From Gemmatimonadales bacterium (GTDB taxonomy: Bacteria > Gemmatimonadota > Gemmatimonadetes > Gemmatimonadales > GWC2-71-9), in assembly GCA_020633775.1 (NCBI GenBank), contig JACKDA010000036.1, positions 1 through 7,376 of the forward strand: a DNA stretch of 7,376 nt. Direction: 5' to 3'. Made by a program: the position numbers and the translations under genes. Positions 1-5,444 of this stretch are shown one piece after another (position 1 is the stretch's first letter; every line of letters begins with the position of its first letter). The notes under the pieces were generated by a model that saw nothing but the letters and a program-made list of their open reading frames with translations, had not been told where the DNA came from and did not search any database.

Positions 1-1302
1 GCCGCAGTGATCGCCCATCCGATTCAGGTAGTTGGCCGAGGCGACGTACGGCTTGCTCGCCATGAGGCCACCATCGCCGTAGGTCCCCATTCCGACCACG
101 TTGGGGAGCTCGACCCATTCCATCGCATCGGCGAACGCGGCCCAGAACCAGTCCGACAGCGCCCCCGGATCGACCCCGGTCAGCACCGCAAAGTTGCAGA
201 GCACCATCAACCGGGGGATATGGTGCGCCCAGGCATGCCGCTCCACGGTGCGGAGGACATCCGCCACGCAGGCGAGATCGGTTTGCCCGGGTTCCCAGAA
301 GCACTGCGGCAGTGGGCGGGTGAAGCCGAAGTAGTTGACGTCGCGGTACGCGGGCCCCCGGTCCCAGTAGATCCCGTTGACGTACTCCCGCCACCCGAGG
401 ATCTGCCGGATGAACCCCTCGGCCGAGGCGATCGGGACGGCCCCGTCGTGCCAGGCCGACTCGACTCGCCGGACCATCTCCATCGGGTGGAGCAGGCCGA
501 CGTTCATCGCAACCGAGAGGCGTGAATGGTAGAGAACGGATTCGCCCGCGAGCATCGCGTCCTCGAACGGGCCGAAGGACGGGAGCCGGTGCTCGACGAA
601 GTCCTCGAACGCGGCGAGGGCCTGGGTCCGGGTCACCGGGTACGCGAAGCCATCGGTCGAGCCCCACTTGCCCGGCATCGAATCCACGAGGGCGATCACC
701 TTGCGGGTCACGTCGTCCGGCGGGAACGCGATCGGGGCCGGTGGCAGCCCGTGACGGCGGAGGGCGGCCGCCGTCTTCCGGTTCTTCGCGTCGTGGTTCC
801 AGGCGCCACCGGCCGGCTCACCCGCGTCGTCGAGCAGCACGCCATGTCGTCGGCGCTGGGCCCGATAGAAGTCCTCCATCCGGAACAGCTTCCGGTCGGT
901 GGCCCAGGAGGCGAACCACTCGCGCGAGACGATGAAGCGGCGGTCGGGGACGATCCGCACCCTGGGGTCGGTGGCGGCGAGCTCGGCCATCGAGGCGCCG
1001 ATCCCGTGTTCCGCCGGTGCCTGGACGATCACCGTGTCATCGGGATGGTCGGCGAGCCAGTCGCGGATCCCCTCGGCGTAGGAGGCCGCGGCGCGGTGGT
1101 GGACCTCGTAGCCGGCCGTGCGGAGTTCGTCCCGGAAGTGGCGGAGCGCGGAGAGGACGAGGACCAGCTTCTTGCGGTGCCAGGGGAGCGCCGCGCCCTT
1201 GGCGAGGGAATCGAGGAAGAGCACCCGGCCTGCGGTGGGCGAGTCCGGGAGGCAGGCGGTGGCGGTCGAGAGCTCCCAGGGGCCGATGAACCAGGTCTGC
1301 AT
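1..1302 (-). CDS. Cryptochrome/photolyase-related protein, Fe-S (6-4) photolyase type (C-terminus outside window)
   Basis: Probably a light-driven DNA repair flavoprotein of the FeS-BCP group (PhrB-like, DPRP family), cytoplasmic, splitting UV (6-4) photoproducts with FAD. The 434 codons seen start at the ATG ending at 1302 and run off the left edge; the family is usually about 500 residues, so roughly 70 are missing. Family motifs seen: GWREYVNGIYW (303-313), NYFGFTRPLP, RHAWAHHIPRL (355-365), then GMGTYGDGGLMASKPYVASA near the edge. Aligned by memory to Agrobacterium PhrB with a constant offset of five, H360/H361 match its active-site histidines 365/366, and C345 and C433 match two of its four cluster cysteines (350, 438). 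The other two would lie beyond the edge. No Shine-Dalgarno precedes the ATG, and a TACCCT box lies seven bases upstream, suggesting a leaderless mRNA. The (6-4) specificity is family inference; the family call is firm. Confidence 0.95.
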   Translation of the reverse strand, partial: MQTWFIGPWELSTATACLPDSPTAGRVLFLDSLAKGAALPWHRKKLVLVLSALRHFRDELRTAGYEVHHRAAASYAEGIRDWLADHPDDTVIVQAPAEHGIGASMAELAATDPRVRIVPDRRFIVSREWFASWATDRKLFRMEDFYRAQRRRHGVLLDDAGEPAGGAWNHDAKNRKTAAALRRHGLPPAPIAFPPDDVTRKVIALVDSMPGKWGSTDGFAYPVTRTQALAAFEDFVEHRLPSFGPFEDAMLAGESVLYHSRLSVAMNVGLLHPMEMVRRVESAWHDGAVPIASAEGFIRQILGWREYVNGIYWDRGPAYRDVNYFGFTRPLPQCFWEPGQTDLACVADVLRTVERHAWAHHIPRLMVLCNFAVLTGVDPGALSDWFWAAFADAMEWVELPNVVGMGTYGDGGLMASKPYVASANYLNRMGDHCG

Positions 1303-1309
1303 GGGGGGA

Positions 1310-1315
1310 AGGGTA
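1310..1315 (-). promoter_or_regulatory. Possible -10 box of a leaderless photolyase transcript
   Basis: On the minus strand TACCCT (TANNNT form) ends seven bases before the A of the photolyase ATG, so transcription would begin at or next to the start codon. This fits the missing ribosome-binding site. No TTGxxx -35 box is found at a 16-19 base spacing, so if the promoter is real it may need an activator. Weak on sequence alone. Confidence 0.35.
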
Positions 1316-1334
1316 GCAGGGTCTGGCACCCTGC
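1316..1334. promoter_or_regulatory. Perfect 7-bp inverted repeat upstream of photolyase (operator candidate)
   Basis: GCAGGGT (1316-1322) and ACCCTGC (1328-1334) are exact reverse complements around a five-base centre, 14 bases upstream of the photolyase ATG. The palindrome directly abuts the TACCCT box and fills a 19-base stretch where a promoter spacer would lie. This placement is typical of MerR-type operators. It could instead be a simple hairpin. There is no following T-run on either strand, so it is not an obvious terminator. Confidence 0.4.
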
Positions 1335-1394
1335 CTCGCCCGTGGCGCCGGGGCGGATGGGGTGCCTCATTCCTCGACGGTTCGCGGTCCGGGG

Positions 1395-1423
1395 TTGCCG
1401 GCGTCGGGGCCCGCCCCTAACTT
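1395..1423 (+). promoter_or_regulatory. Promoter of tRNA-Ala (TTGCCG, 17-base spacer, TAACTT)
   Basis: A -35-like TTGCCG (1395-1400) and a -10-like TAACTT (1418-1423) are separated by exactly 17 bases. They lie 13 bases upstream of the mature tRNA, predicting a leader of about seven bases. The same architecture precedes the tRNA-Gln and DUF2383 genes, which strengthens the call. Confidence 0.65.
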
Positions 1424-1436
1424 CTCCGGCCTTCCG

Positions 1437-1509
1437 GGGGCTGTAGCTCAGCTGGGAGAGCGCTGCAATCGCACTGCAGAGGTCAGGGGTTCGATCCCCC
1501 TCAGCTCCA
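1437..1509 (+). tRNA. tRNA-Ala, anticodon CGC
   Basis: A complete 73-base cloverleaf. Acceptor arms are GGGGCTG and CAGCTCC with discriminator A. The D stem is GCTC/GAGC. The anticodon stem is CTGCA/TGCAG around the loop ATCGCAC, giving anticodon CGC, which reads GCG. The variable loop is AGGTC and the T stem is AGGGG/CCCCT around TTCGATC. The third acceptor pair is G:U, the alanine identity element, which agrees with the anticodon. The 3' CCA is not encoded (TGG follows the discriminator), so CCA must be added enzymatically. The gene is divergent from the photolyase gene and has its own promoter and terminator. Confidence 0.97.
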
Positions 1510-1510
1510 T

Positions 1511-1546
1511 GGATGCCCGCACCAGGGTGGTGCGGGCATCCTTTTT
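1511..1546 (+). terminator. Intrinsic terminator of tRNA-Ala
   Basis: GGATGCCCGCACC (1511-1523) pairs perfectly with GGTGCGGGCATCC (1529-1541) across a five-base loop, and five T residues follow at 1542-1546. The hairpin begins two bases after the mature tRNA end. It lies immediately upstream of the HD-GYP start codon at 1562. Confidence 0.92.
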
Positions 1547-1561
1547 GCCCCCTCCACTGGC

Positions 1562-3082
1562 ATGAGCCGCTCCATCCTCTCCCTGACATCCCGGGCCCAG
1601 GGCCTCGCCGCAGCGCCGACGCCTGCGCCGATCGCCCGCACCGGGCGGGACCGGCCGGGCACCTCGGCCGAGGCCCTGCGCCGCGACGCCGCCGAGACCG
1701 GCGTGCGCCTCGCGCACGTGGTCGGGGCGCTGTCGCACGCGCTCGACCTCACGGAGGGGCAGCCGGCTGGCCATTCGGTGCGCACCGCGCTGATCGGGAT
1801 GCGACTGGCCGAGTGCCTCGGCCTCCCGGAGCGGGAGCGGAGCGACCTCTTCTACGCCCTGCTGCTCAAGGACCTCGGCTGCTCGAGCAACGCCTCGCGA
1901 CTCGCGGCGCTCTTCGGCTCGGACGATCACCTCCTCAAGTACTCCCACAAGCTCACCGACTGGACCCAGACGAGCGACGCCGCGCGGTTCGCCTACCGGC
2001 ACTCGCTGCCCGGCCACTCGCGCCTCGCGAGGGCCTGGCACTCGCTGCTGCTCGGCACCCGCGCCCGCGACATCGGCCGCGACATGATCGCGACCCGCTG
2101 CGAGCGCGGCGCCGACATCGCCGGGATGCTCGGCCTGCCGCCGGGCACCGCCGACGCGATTCGCGGCCTCGACGAGCACTGGGATGGCAACGGCATGCCG
2201 ATGGGGCTGTCGGGCACGGCGATCCCGATGCTGGCCCGCATCGCCGGCCTGTCGCAGACGGTCGAGGTGTTCGCCCGGTCGTTCGACGTCCGCACCGCCT
2301 ACGAGATGGCCCGGGCCCGCAGCGGGCGCTGGTTCGATCCGGTGCTCGTCGATGCGCTGTGCACGTTCGAGTTCGACGCCGGGTTCTGGGCGACCCTCTC
2401 GGGCGCCGACTCGCTCGAGGCACTCGCGGCGGTCGAGCCGGCGGATCGCGTGGTGCACGCCGACGAGTCGCGGCTCGACATGGTGGCCGAGGGGTTCGCG
2501 AAGGTGATCGACGCGAAGAGCCCGTTCACCTCGAGGCATTCGCAGAACGTCGCGTTCCTCGCCTCCCGGACCGCCGCCGAGATGGGACTGCCGCATCGGG
2601 AGATCCGCACCCTGCGCCGCGCCGCCCTGCTGCACGACATCGGCAAGCTCGGCGTCAGCAACCGGATCCTCGACAAGCCGAGCGCCCTCGATCCGCTCGA
2701 GATGGAGGCGATGCGGCAGCACACCCGGCACACGTTCGACATCCTGCGTCACGTGAGCCGGTTCCGGCAGTTCGCGGCGATGGCGGCCGCCCACCACGAG
2801 CGGCTCGACGGCAGCGGCTACCACCTCGGGCTGCGGGGCGACGAACTCGACACCTCGGCCAGGATCCTCGCGGTCGCGGATTGCACCGAGGCGATGTGCG
2901 CCGACCGGCCCTATCGCTCGGGGCTCGGCCTTGACGAGGCACTCCGGCGGCTCGACTCGCTGGTGGCCGTCGGGCACCTCTGCCCTGCCGCGACGGAGGC
3001 GCTCAAGGGGTGGTTCCGCGGGCTCCCGAAGGCGGCCACGGAGCCGGCGGCATCGGGCGACGGGGCGGTGCGTGCGGCCTGA
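1562..3082 (+). CDS. Tandem HD-GYP domain protein (probable cyclic-dinucleotide phosphodiesterase)
   Basis: A cytoplasmic metal-dependent phosphohydrolase-type protein, 506 residues, with no membrane or sensor domain visible. The C-terminal domain (about 310-480) has the HD-GYP set: H326, HDIGK (H358/D359), H387, HHERLDGSGYH (411-421) and D440 in VADCTEAM, followed by DRPYR. The final Pro of GYP is His. The N-terminal domain (about 65-290) is a degenerate copy: the HD signature is KDLG (103-106), but DEHWDGNGMP (204-213) and IPMLARI survive. HD-GYP enzymes commonly hydrolyse cyclic di-GMP, and some relatives act on other cyclic dinucleotides; which applies here is not visible. The ATG at 1562 lies 15 bases past the tRNA-Ala terminator with no Shine-Dalgarno. 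GTG at 1703 (residue 48), after an Ala/Pro/Arg-rich stretch and right before the conserved region, is a plausible alternative start. Confidence 0.9.
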   Translation: MSRSILSLTSRAQGLAAAPTPAPIARTGRDRPGTSAEALRRDAAETGVRLAHVVGALSHALDLTEGQPAGHSVRTALIGMRLAECLGLPERERSDLFYALLLKDLGCSSNASRLAALFGSDDHLLKYSHKLTDWTQTSDAARFAYRHSLPGHSRLARAWHSLLLGTRARDIGRDMIATRCERGADIAGMLGLPPGTADAIRGLDEHWDGNGMPMGLSGTAIPMLARIAGLSQTVEVFARSFDVRTAYEMARARSGRWFDPVLVDALCTFEFDAGFWATLSGADSLEALAAVEPADRVVHADESRLDMVAEGFAKVIDAKSPFTSRHSQNVAFLASRTAAEMGLPHREIRTLRRAALLHDIGKLGVSNRILDKPSALDPLEMEAMRQHTRHTFDILRHVSRFRQFAAMAAAHHERLDGSGYHLGLRGDELDTSARILAVADCTEAMCADRPYRSGLGLDEALRRLDSLVAVGHLCPAATEALKGWFRGLPKAATEPAASGDGAVRAA

Positions 3083-3088
3083 GGCCGC
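3074..3088. repeat. Small hairpin centred on the HD-GYP stop codon
   Basis: GCGGCC (3074-3079) and GGCCGC (3083-3088) pair perfectly, with the stop codon TGA as the three-base loop. No T-run follows, so it is not a classical terminator, though it might slow or end transcription before the tRNA-Gln promoter. A six-pair GC palindrome can arise by chance in DNA this GC-rich. Confidence 0.3.
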
Positions 3089-3090
3089 GA

Positions 3091-3119
3091 TTGCGTCCCC
3101 CCGGGCGATCGGCTAGTTT
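3091..3119 (+). promoter_or_regulatory. Promoter of tRNA-Gln (TTGCGT, 17-base spacer, TAGTTT)
   Basis: TTGCGT (3091-3096) and TAGTTT (3114-3119) are 17 bases apart and lie 19 bases upstream of the mature tRNA, predicting a leader of roughly 12-13 bases. The spacing and TTGC start match the tRNA-Ala promoter. Confidence 0.65.
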
Positions 3120-3138
3120 GGCCGGTCCGAAGCGGCAC

Positions 3139-3211
3139 TGCCCCTTGGTGTAACTGGCAACACGCCTGACTCTGGATCAGGAGAGTCCTGGTTCGATCCC
3201 AGGAGGGGCAA
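3139..3211 (+). tRNA. tRNA-Gln, anticodon CTG
   Basis: A complete 73-base cloverleaf. Acceptor arms TGCCCCT and AGGGGCA give a U1:A72 first pair, usual for bacterial tRNA-Gln, with discriminator A. The D stem is GTGT/ACAC with loop AACTGGCA. The anticodon stem CCTGA/TCAGG carries the loop CTCTGGA, giving anticodon CTG, which reads CAG. The variable loop is AGAGT and the T stem CCTGG/CCAGG surrounds TTCGATC. CCA is not encoded. Confidence 0.97.
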
Positions 3212-3223
3212 CTCGAGGCACCA

Positions 3224-3268
3224 GCATCCCCGCCATCCCCCGCAGTCCGGGGCGATCGGCGGGGATGC
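3224..3268 (+). terminator. Long hairpin after tRNA-Gln, probable terminator without T-run
   Basis: GCATCCCCGCC (3224-3234) pairs perfectly over 11 positions with GGCGGGGATGC (3258-3268). The 23-base interior can fold further (CCCC at 3237-3240 with GGGG at 3249-3252). It starts 12 bases after the tRNA, where a terminator is expected. GTGCGTTGAATACC follows instead of a T-run, so intrinsic termination is uncertain. RNA processing or an unrelated inverted repeat are alternatives. Confidence 0.5.
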
Positions 3269-3304
3269 GTGCGTTGAATACCCAAGTTGTTGTGGAACAT
3301 GGGG

Positions 3305-3333
3305 TTGCATTATTGCATGGGAGCCCATATACT
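3305..3333 (+). promoter_or_regulatory. Promoter of the DUF2383 gene (TTGCAT, 17-base spacer, TATACT)
   Basis: TTGCAT (3305-3310) and TATACT (3328-3333), five of six matches to TATAAT, are separated by 17 bases in the most AT-rich stretch of the window. Transcription would start near 3340, leaving a leader of about 78 bases before the ATG at 3418. TTGCAT recurs at 3313-3318, and a palindrome fills the rest of the spacer, so the promoter is probably regulated. Confidence 0.75.
3317..3328. promoter_or_regulatory. Palindrome in the DUF2383 promoter spacer (operator candidate)
   Basis: ATGGG (3317-3321) and CCCAT (3324-3328) are exact inverted repeats around AG. They lie between the -35 and -10 boxes and overlap the first base of the -10. 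A protein bound here would block or distort the promoter. The MarR-type regulator encoded downstream is an obvious but unproven candidate. Confidence 0.4.
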
Positions 3334-3343
3334 TCAGGTGCGC

Positions 3344-3392
3344 GCCGGACACAGTCGGTCCGGCCCACCACTCCCGGGGCGTGCGCGCCCCG
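3344..3392 (+). promoter_or_regulatory. Two hairpins in the DUF2383 5' leader
   Basis: GCCGGAC (3344-3350) pairs with GTCCGGC (3358-3364) over a seven-base loop. CGGGGCG (3375-3381) pairs with CGCCCCG (3386-3392) over a four-base TGCG loop. Both lie between the predicted transcription start and the ribosome-binding site, which stays outside them. They could stabilise the mRNA or regulate it. They match no riboswitch class I recognise. Confidence 0.45.
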
Positions 3393-3408
3393 CTCGGCAA
3401 CCCGAACC

Positions 3409-3413
3409 GGAGG
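3409..3413 (+). promoter_or_regulatory. Shine-Dalgarno GGAGG of the DUF2383 gene
   Basis: GGAGG lies four bases upstream of the ATG at 3418. It fixes that start and rules out longer reading of the same frame from 3265, which would cross the promoter and leader. Confidence 0.85.
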
Positions 3414-3417
3414 TTCC

Positions 3418-3906
3418 ATGACCACCACCACCAACACCTCAAGCACCACCCCGACCGGAATTTCCAGCGCCCACGTGGGGCTGTTGAACGACTTGCTGCA
3501 GCTGAACCGCGACTCCGCCGAGGGGTTCGCGAAGGCCAAGGAACTGGCGACGTCCCCGAAGCTGAAGACCCTCCTCGATGGCGCCCGCGTCGAGCGCACC
3601 TCGGCGGCCCGCGCCCTCGAGCCGCTGGTGCGCGCCGCTGGCGGCGAGCCCGAGAAGGACCTCAGCGTCTCGGGTTCGCTGCACCGGACCTGGATGAAGG
3701 TCCGCGAGAAGCTGAGCCCGGATGGCGACAAGGCGCTCATCATGGAGGTCGAGCGCGCGGAGGACGAGATGAAGGAGGCGTACCAGCAGGCGATGCAGCA
3801 GTCGCTGCCGTCGGCGATCAAGACGGTGATCGATGTGCAGGCGCGCCAGGTCTTCGCGGTGCACGACGCCTTCAGCGATCTCAAGCATGGGCGCACGTCC
3901 CTCTGA
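3418..3906 (+). CDS. DUF2383 / PA2169-family four-helix-bundle protein (ferritin-like)
   Basis: A soluble, mostly alpha-helical protein of 162 residues, the usual size for the PA2169 family. After a Thr/Ser-rich N-terminal tail (1-17), four helices can be followed: LLNDLLQLNRDSAEGF (about 22-37), the KLKTLLDGARVERTSAARAL stretch, the conserved SGSLHRTWMKVREKL stretch, and EVERAEDEMKEAY (110-122) leading into a last helix with QARQVFAVHDAF. E35, E59 and the acidic cluster 110-120 fall where ferritin-like bundles place carboxylates, but metal binding is not established. The family has no settled biochemical function; stress association is a guess. The gene has its own promoter, structured leader and strong ribosome-binding site, and its last 20 bases overlap the MarR gene if that begins at 3887. 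Confidence 0.9.
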   Translation: MTTTTNTSSTTPTGISSAHVGLLNDLLQLNRDSAEGFAKAKELATSPKLKTLLDGARVERTSAARALEPLVRAAGGEPEKDLSVSGSLHRTWMKVREKLSPDGDKALIMEVERAEDEMKEAYQQAMQQSLPSAIKTVIDVQARQVFAVHDAFSDLKHGRTSL

Positions 3907-4348
3907 GACGCCCGTGGCCGCAGGCAGCCAGGCGGTCCTCACCGCCTGGCGCCGCCTGCTGCAGGTCGTTCGTCGCCGGGAGCGACTGGCCGAGCGCCAG
4001 TCCGGCTTGACGGGCGCGCAACTCTCGGCGCTCCGTCACATCGACGCCTTTCCCGGGTCCACGATCGGGCGACTCGCCCAACTGACGACCACCGATGCCA
4101 GCTCGGCCTCGGTGGTCGTCGCACGCCTGCTCGCGAAGGGGTGCGTCCGGCGCGCGCGCGATCCCGACGATCACCGCCGGTGGCGGCTCTTCCCCACTGA
4201 CGAGGGGCGGCGGCGCCTCGACAGCGCGCTCGATGGCGCCGACCGCCACCTCATGGCCGCGATCGACTCCCTGGCGCCCGAGGATCGCGAACGGTTCGCC
4301 CTGCAACTCCATCGGCTGGCGACCGCCGTCGAGGCCGGCACCGGCTGA
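3887..4348 (+). CDS. MarR-family transcriptional regulator
   Basis: A dimeric winged-helix DNA-binding protein of 153 residues, within the usual MarR range of 140-170. The DNA-binding core runs from LTGAQLSALRHI through IGRLAQLTTTDASSASVVVARLLAKG (from residue 60, covering the recognition helix), and the wing RDPDDHRRWRLF (about 91-102) is the classic MarR signature, followed by TDEGRRRL. The terminal helix provides the dimerisation part. Two starts are possible: ATG at 3887, inside the DUF2383 gene and without a Shine-Dalgarno, or GTG at 3914, just past that stop codon. Either arrangement suggests translational coupling to the upstream gene. MarR proteins usually sense small phenolic or oxidising molecules and repress nearby genes. 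Candidate targets are the DUF2383 promoter or the enzymes from 5445 onward. The ligand is unknown. Confidence 0.9.
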   Translation: MGARPSETPVAAGSQAVLTAWRRLLQVVRRRERLAERQSGLTGAQLSALRHIDAFPGSTIGRLAQLTTTDASSASVVVARLLAKGCVRRARDPDDHRRWRLFPTDEGRRRLDSALDGADRHLMAAIDSLAPEDRERFALQLHRLATAVEAGTG

Positions 4349-4411
4349 ATCCGCGGTTCCGATCCCGGCGTACGGGCCCGGACACCTCATCGCGCCCCGG
4401 AGTGTCCCGCC

Positions 4412-5389
4412 ATGCCCCGATTCGCCTCGCGCCTCGCCATGCTCGCCGTGATGGCGCAGGCGCCGTCGCTCGCTGCCCAGCACCTCGTCGTCGTGAACAA
4501 GGACGCCAGCACCGTCGGCGTGCACGATCTCTCCGCACCGGAGCATGCGGCCGTCGTCCTCCCCACGGGGAGTGGCCCGCACGAGGTCGCGGCCTCGGGC
4601 GACGGACGGTGGGCGGTCGTGACCGACTACGGCCCGCAGGGGCCCGGCGGCACCACGCTGACCGTCGTCGACGTGCCCGCCGCACGGGTCGCGCGGACGA
4701 TCACGCTGCCGTACGTGCGGCCGCACGGGGCCGTCTTCCAGCCCGATCATCGCACCGTGCTGGTGACTGCGGAGCGTGACGGGAAGGTGCTCGCGGTCGA
4801 TGTCGTGACCGGCGAGGTGACGGGGGAGTACGCGACCGGCCAGCGCACCAGCCACATGGTGGCGCTGTCGCCCGACGCGGAGACGGCGTTCACCGCCAAC
4901 ATCACCGACGGCACGCTCTCGATCATCCCGTTGGCGGGCGGCGCGCCGACGATCGTCCCGGTCGGGACGATGACGGAGGCGATCGCCGCGGCCCCGGATG
5001 GGCGCACCGTCTGGCTCGGCAGCAACAACACCGGCAAGGTGTTCGTCGTCGACGTGGTGCGCCGCACGGTCATCGACTCGGTGCAGACGGCGGGGTTCCC
5101 GTATCGGATCGGGTTCACCCCGGACAGTCGGACCGCGATCGTCACCAATCCCGAGGCGGGCGAGGTACGACTGATCGACGTCGCGACCCGGCGGATCACC
5201 GCAGTGATCCCGACGGGCGCCGGCACCCAGCCGTTCGGGATCGCCGTCGCCCCCGACGGCGGGACCGCATGGATCACGCTGCGTGGCGTAGGCGAGGTGG
5301 CCCAACTCGACCTGCACGCGGCCGCCGTGGTCCGCACCCTCCCCACCGGCGCCGGCACGGGGCCCGACGGGATCGCCTTCATCCCCTGA
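4412..5389 (+). CDS. Secreted YncE/YVTN-type seven-bladed beta-propeller protein
   Basis: Probably a periplasmic or extracellular propeller of 325 residues. A short signal peptide is visible (basic MPRFASR, hydrophobic LAMLAVMAQAPSL, likely cleavage near A21-A22). The rest divides into seven repeats of about 40 residues, each of the form T-V/A-hydrophobic-V, G-V-hydrophobic-V-D, then P-G-hydrophobic-A-hydrophobic-PDGR. Repeats begin near residues 24, 69, 115, 158, 200, 242 and 286; the last two share PTGAGT. Proteins of this fold bind or scaffold diverse partners, and no catalytic residues are evident, so the function is unknown. GGAG at 4399-4402 lies nine bases before the ATG. The gene follows the MarR stop by 63 bases with no clear promoter, so co-transcription is plausible. 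Confidence 0.88.
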   Translation: MPRFASRLAMLAVMAQAPSLAAQHLVVVNKDASTVGVHDLSAPEHAAVVLPTGSGPHEVAASGDGRWAVVTDYGPQGPGGTTLTVVDVPAARVARTITLPYVRPHGAVFQPDHRTVLVTAERDGKVLAVDVVTGEVTGEYATGQRTSHMVALSPDAETAFTANITDGTLSIIPLAGGAPTIVPVGTMTEAIAAAPDGRTVWLGSNNTGKVFVVDVVRRTVIDSVQTAGFPYRIGFTPDSRTAIVTNPEAGEVRLIDVATRRITAVIPTGAGTQPFGIAVAPDGGTAWITLRGVGEVAQLDLHAAAVVRTLPTGAGTGPDGIAFIP

Positions 5390-5396
5390 CCCGGGC

Positions 5397-5414
5397 CGGG
5401 GATACCTTTCCCCG
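5397..5414. repeat. Small hairpin between propeller and TfoX genes
   Basis: CGGGGA (5397-5402) and TCCCCG (5409-5414) pair perfectly across a six-base loop, eight bases after the propeller stop. No T-run follows the stem. It may attenuate transcription between the two genes, or be chance in GC-rich DNA. Confidence 0.3.
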
Positions 5415-5433
5415 CTGGCCTGACGCGGCGGAG

Positions 5434-5438
5434 GGAGG
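5434..5438 (+). promoter_or_regulatory. Shine-Dalgarno GGAGG of the TfoX-domain gene
   Basis: GGAGG (within GAGGGAGG) lies six bases before GTG at 5445, which decides that start over the in-frame GTG at 5451. Confidence 0.8.
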
Positions 5439-5444
5439 TGCACG

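Noticed and set aside
1437..3211. Two tRNA genes flanking one gene, as in an integrated element
   Set aside because: No integrase, no direct repeat of a tRNA 3' end that I could find, and the enclosed HD-GYP gene matches its surroundings in base composition.
3265..3417. N-terminal extension of the DUF2383 protein by 51 codons
   Set aside because: It would read through the predicted promoter, leader hairpins and ribosome-binding site; GGAGG four bases before ATG 3418 and the family length support the shorter form.
4349..4411. CCCG-GCGTA-CGGG repeat between MarR and propeller genes as a MarR operator
   Set aside because: Four-base GC arms are expected by chance at this composition and no promoter boxes accompany them.
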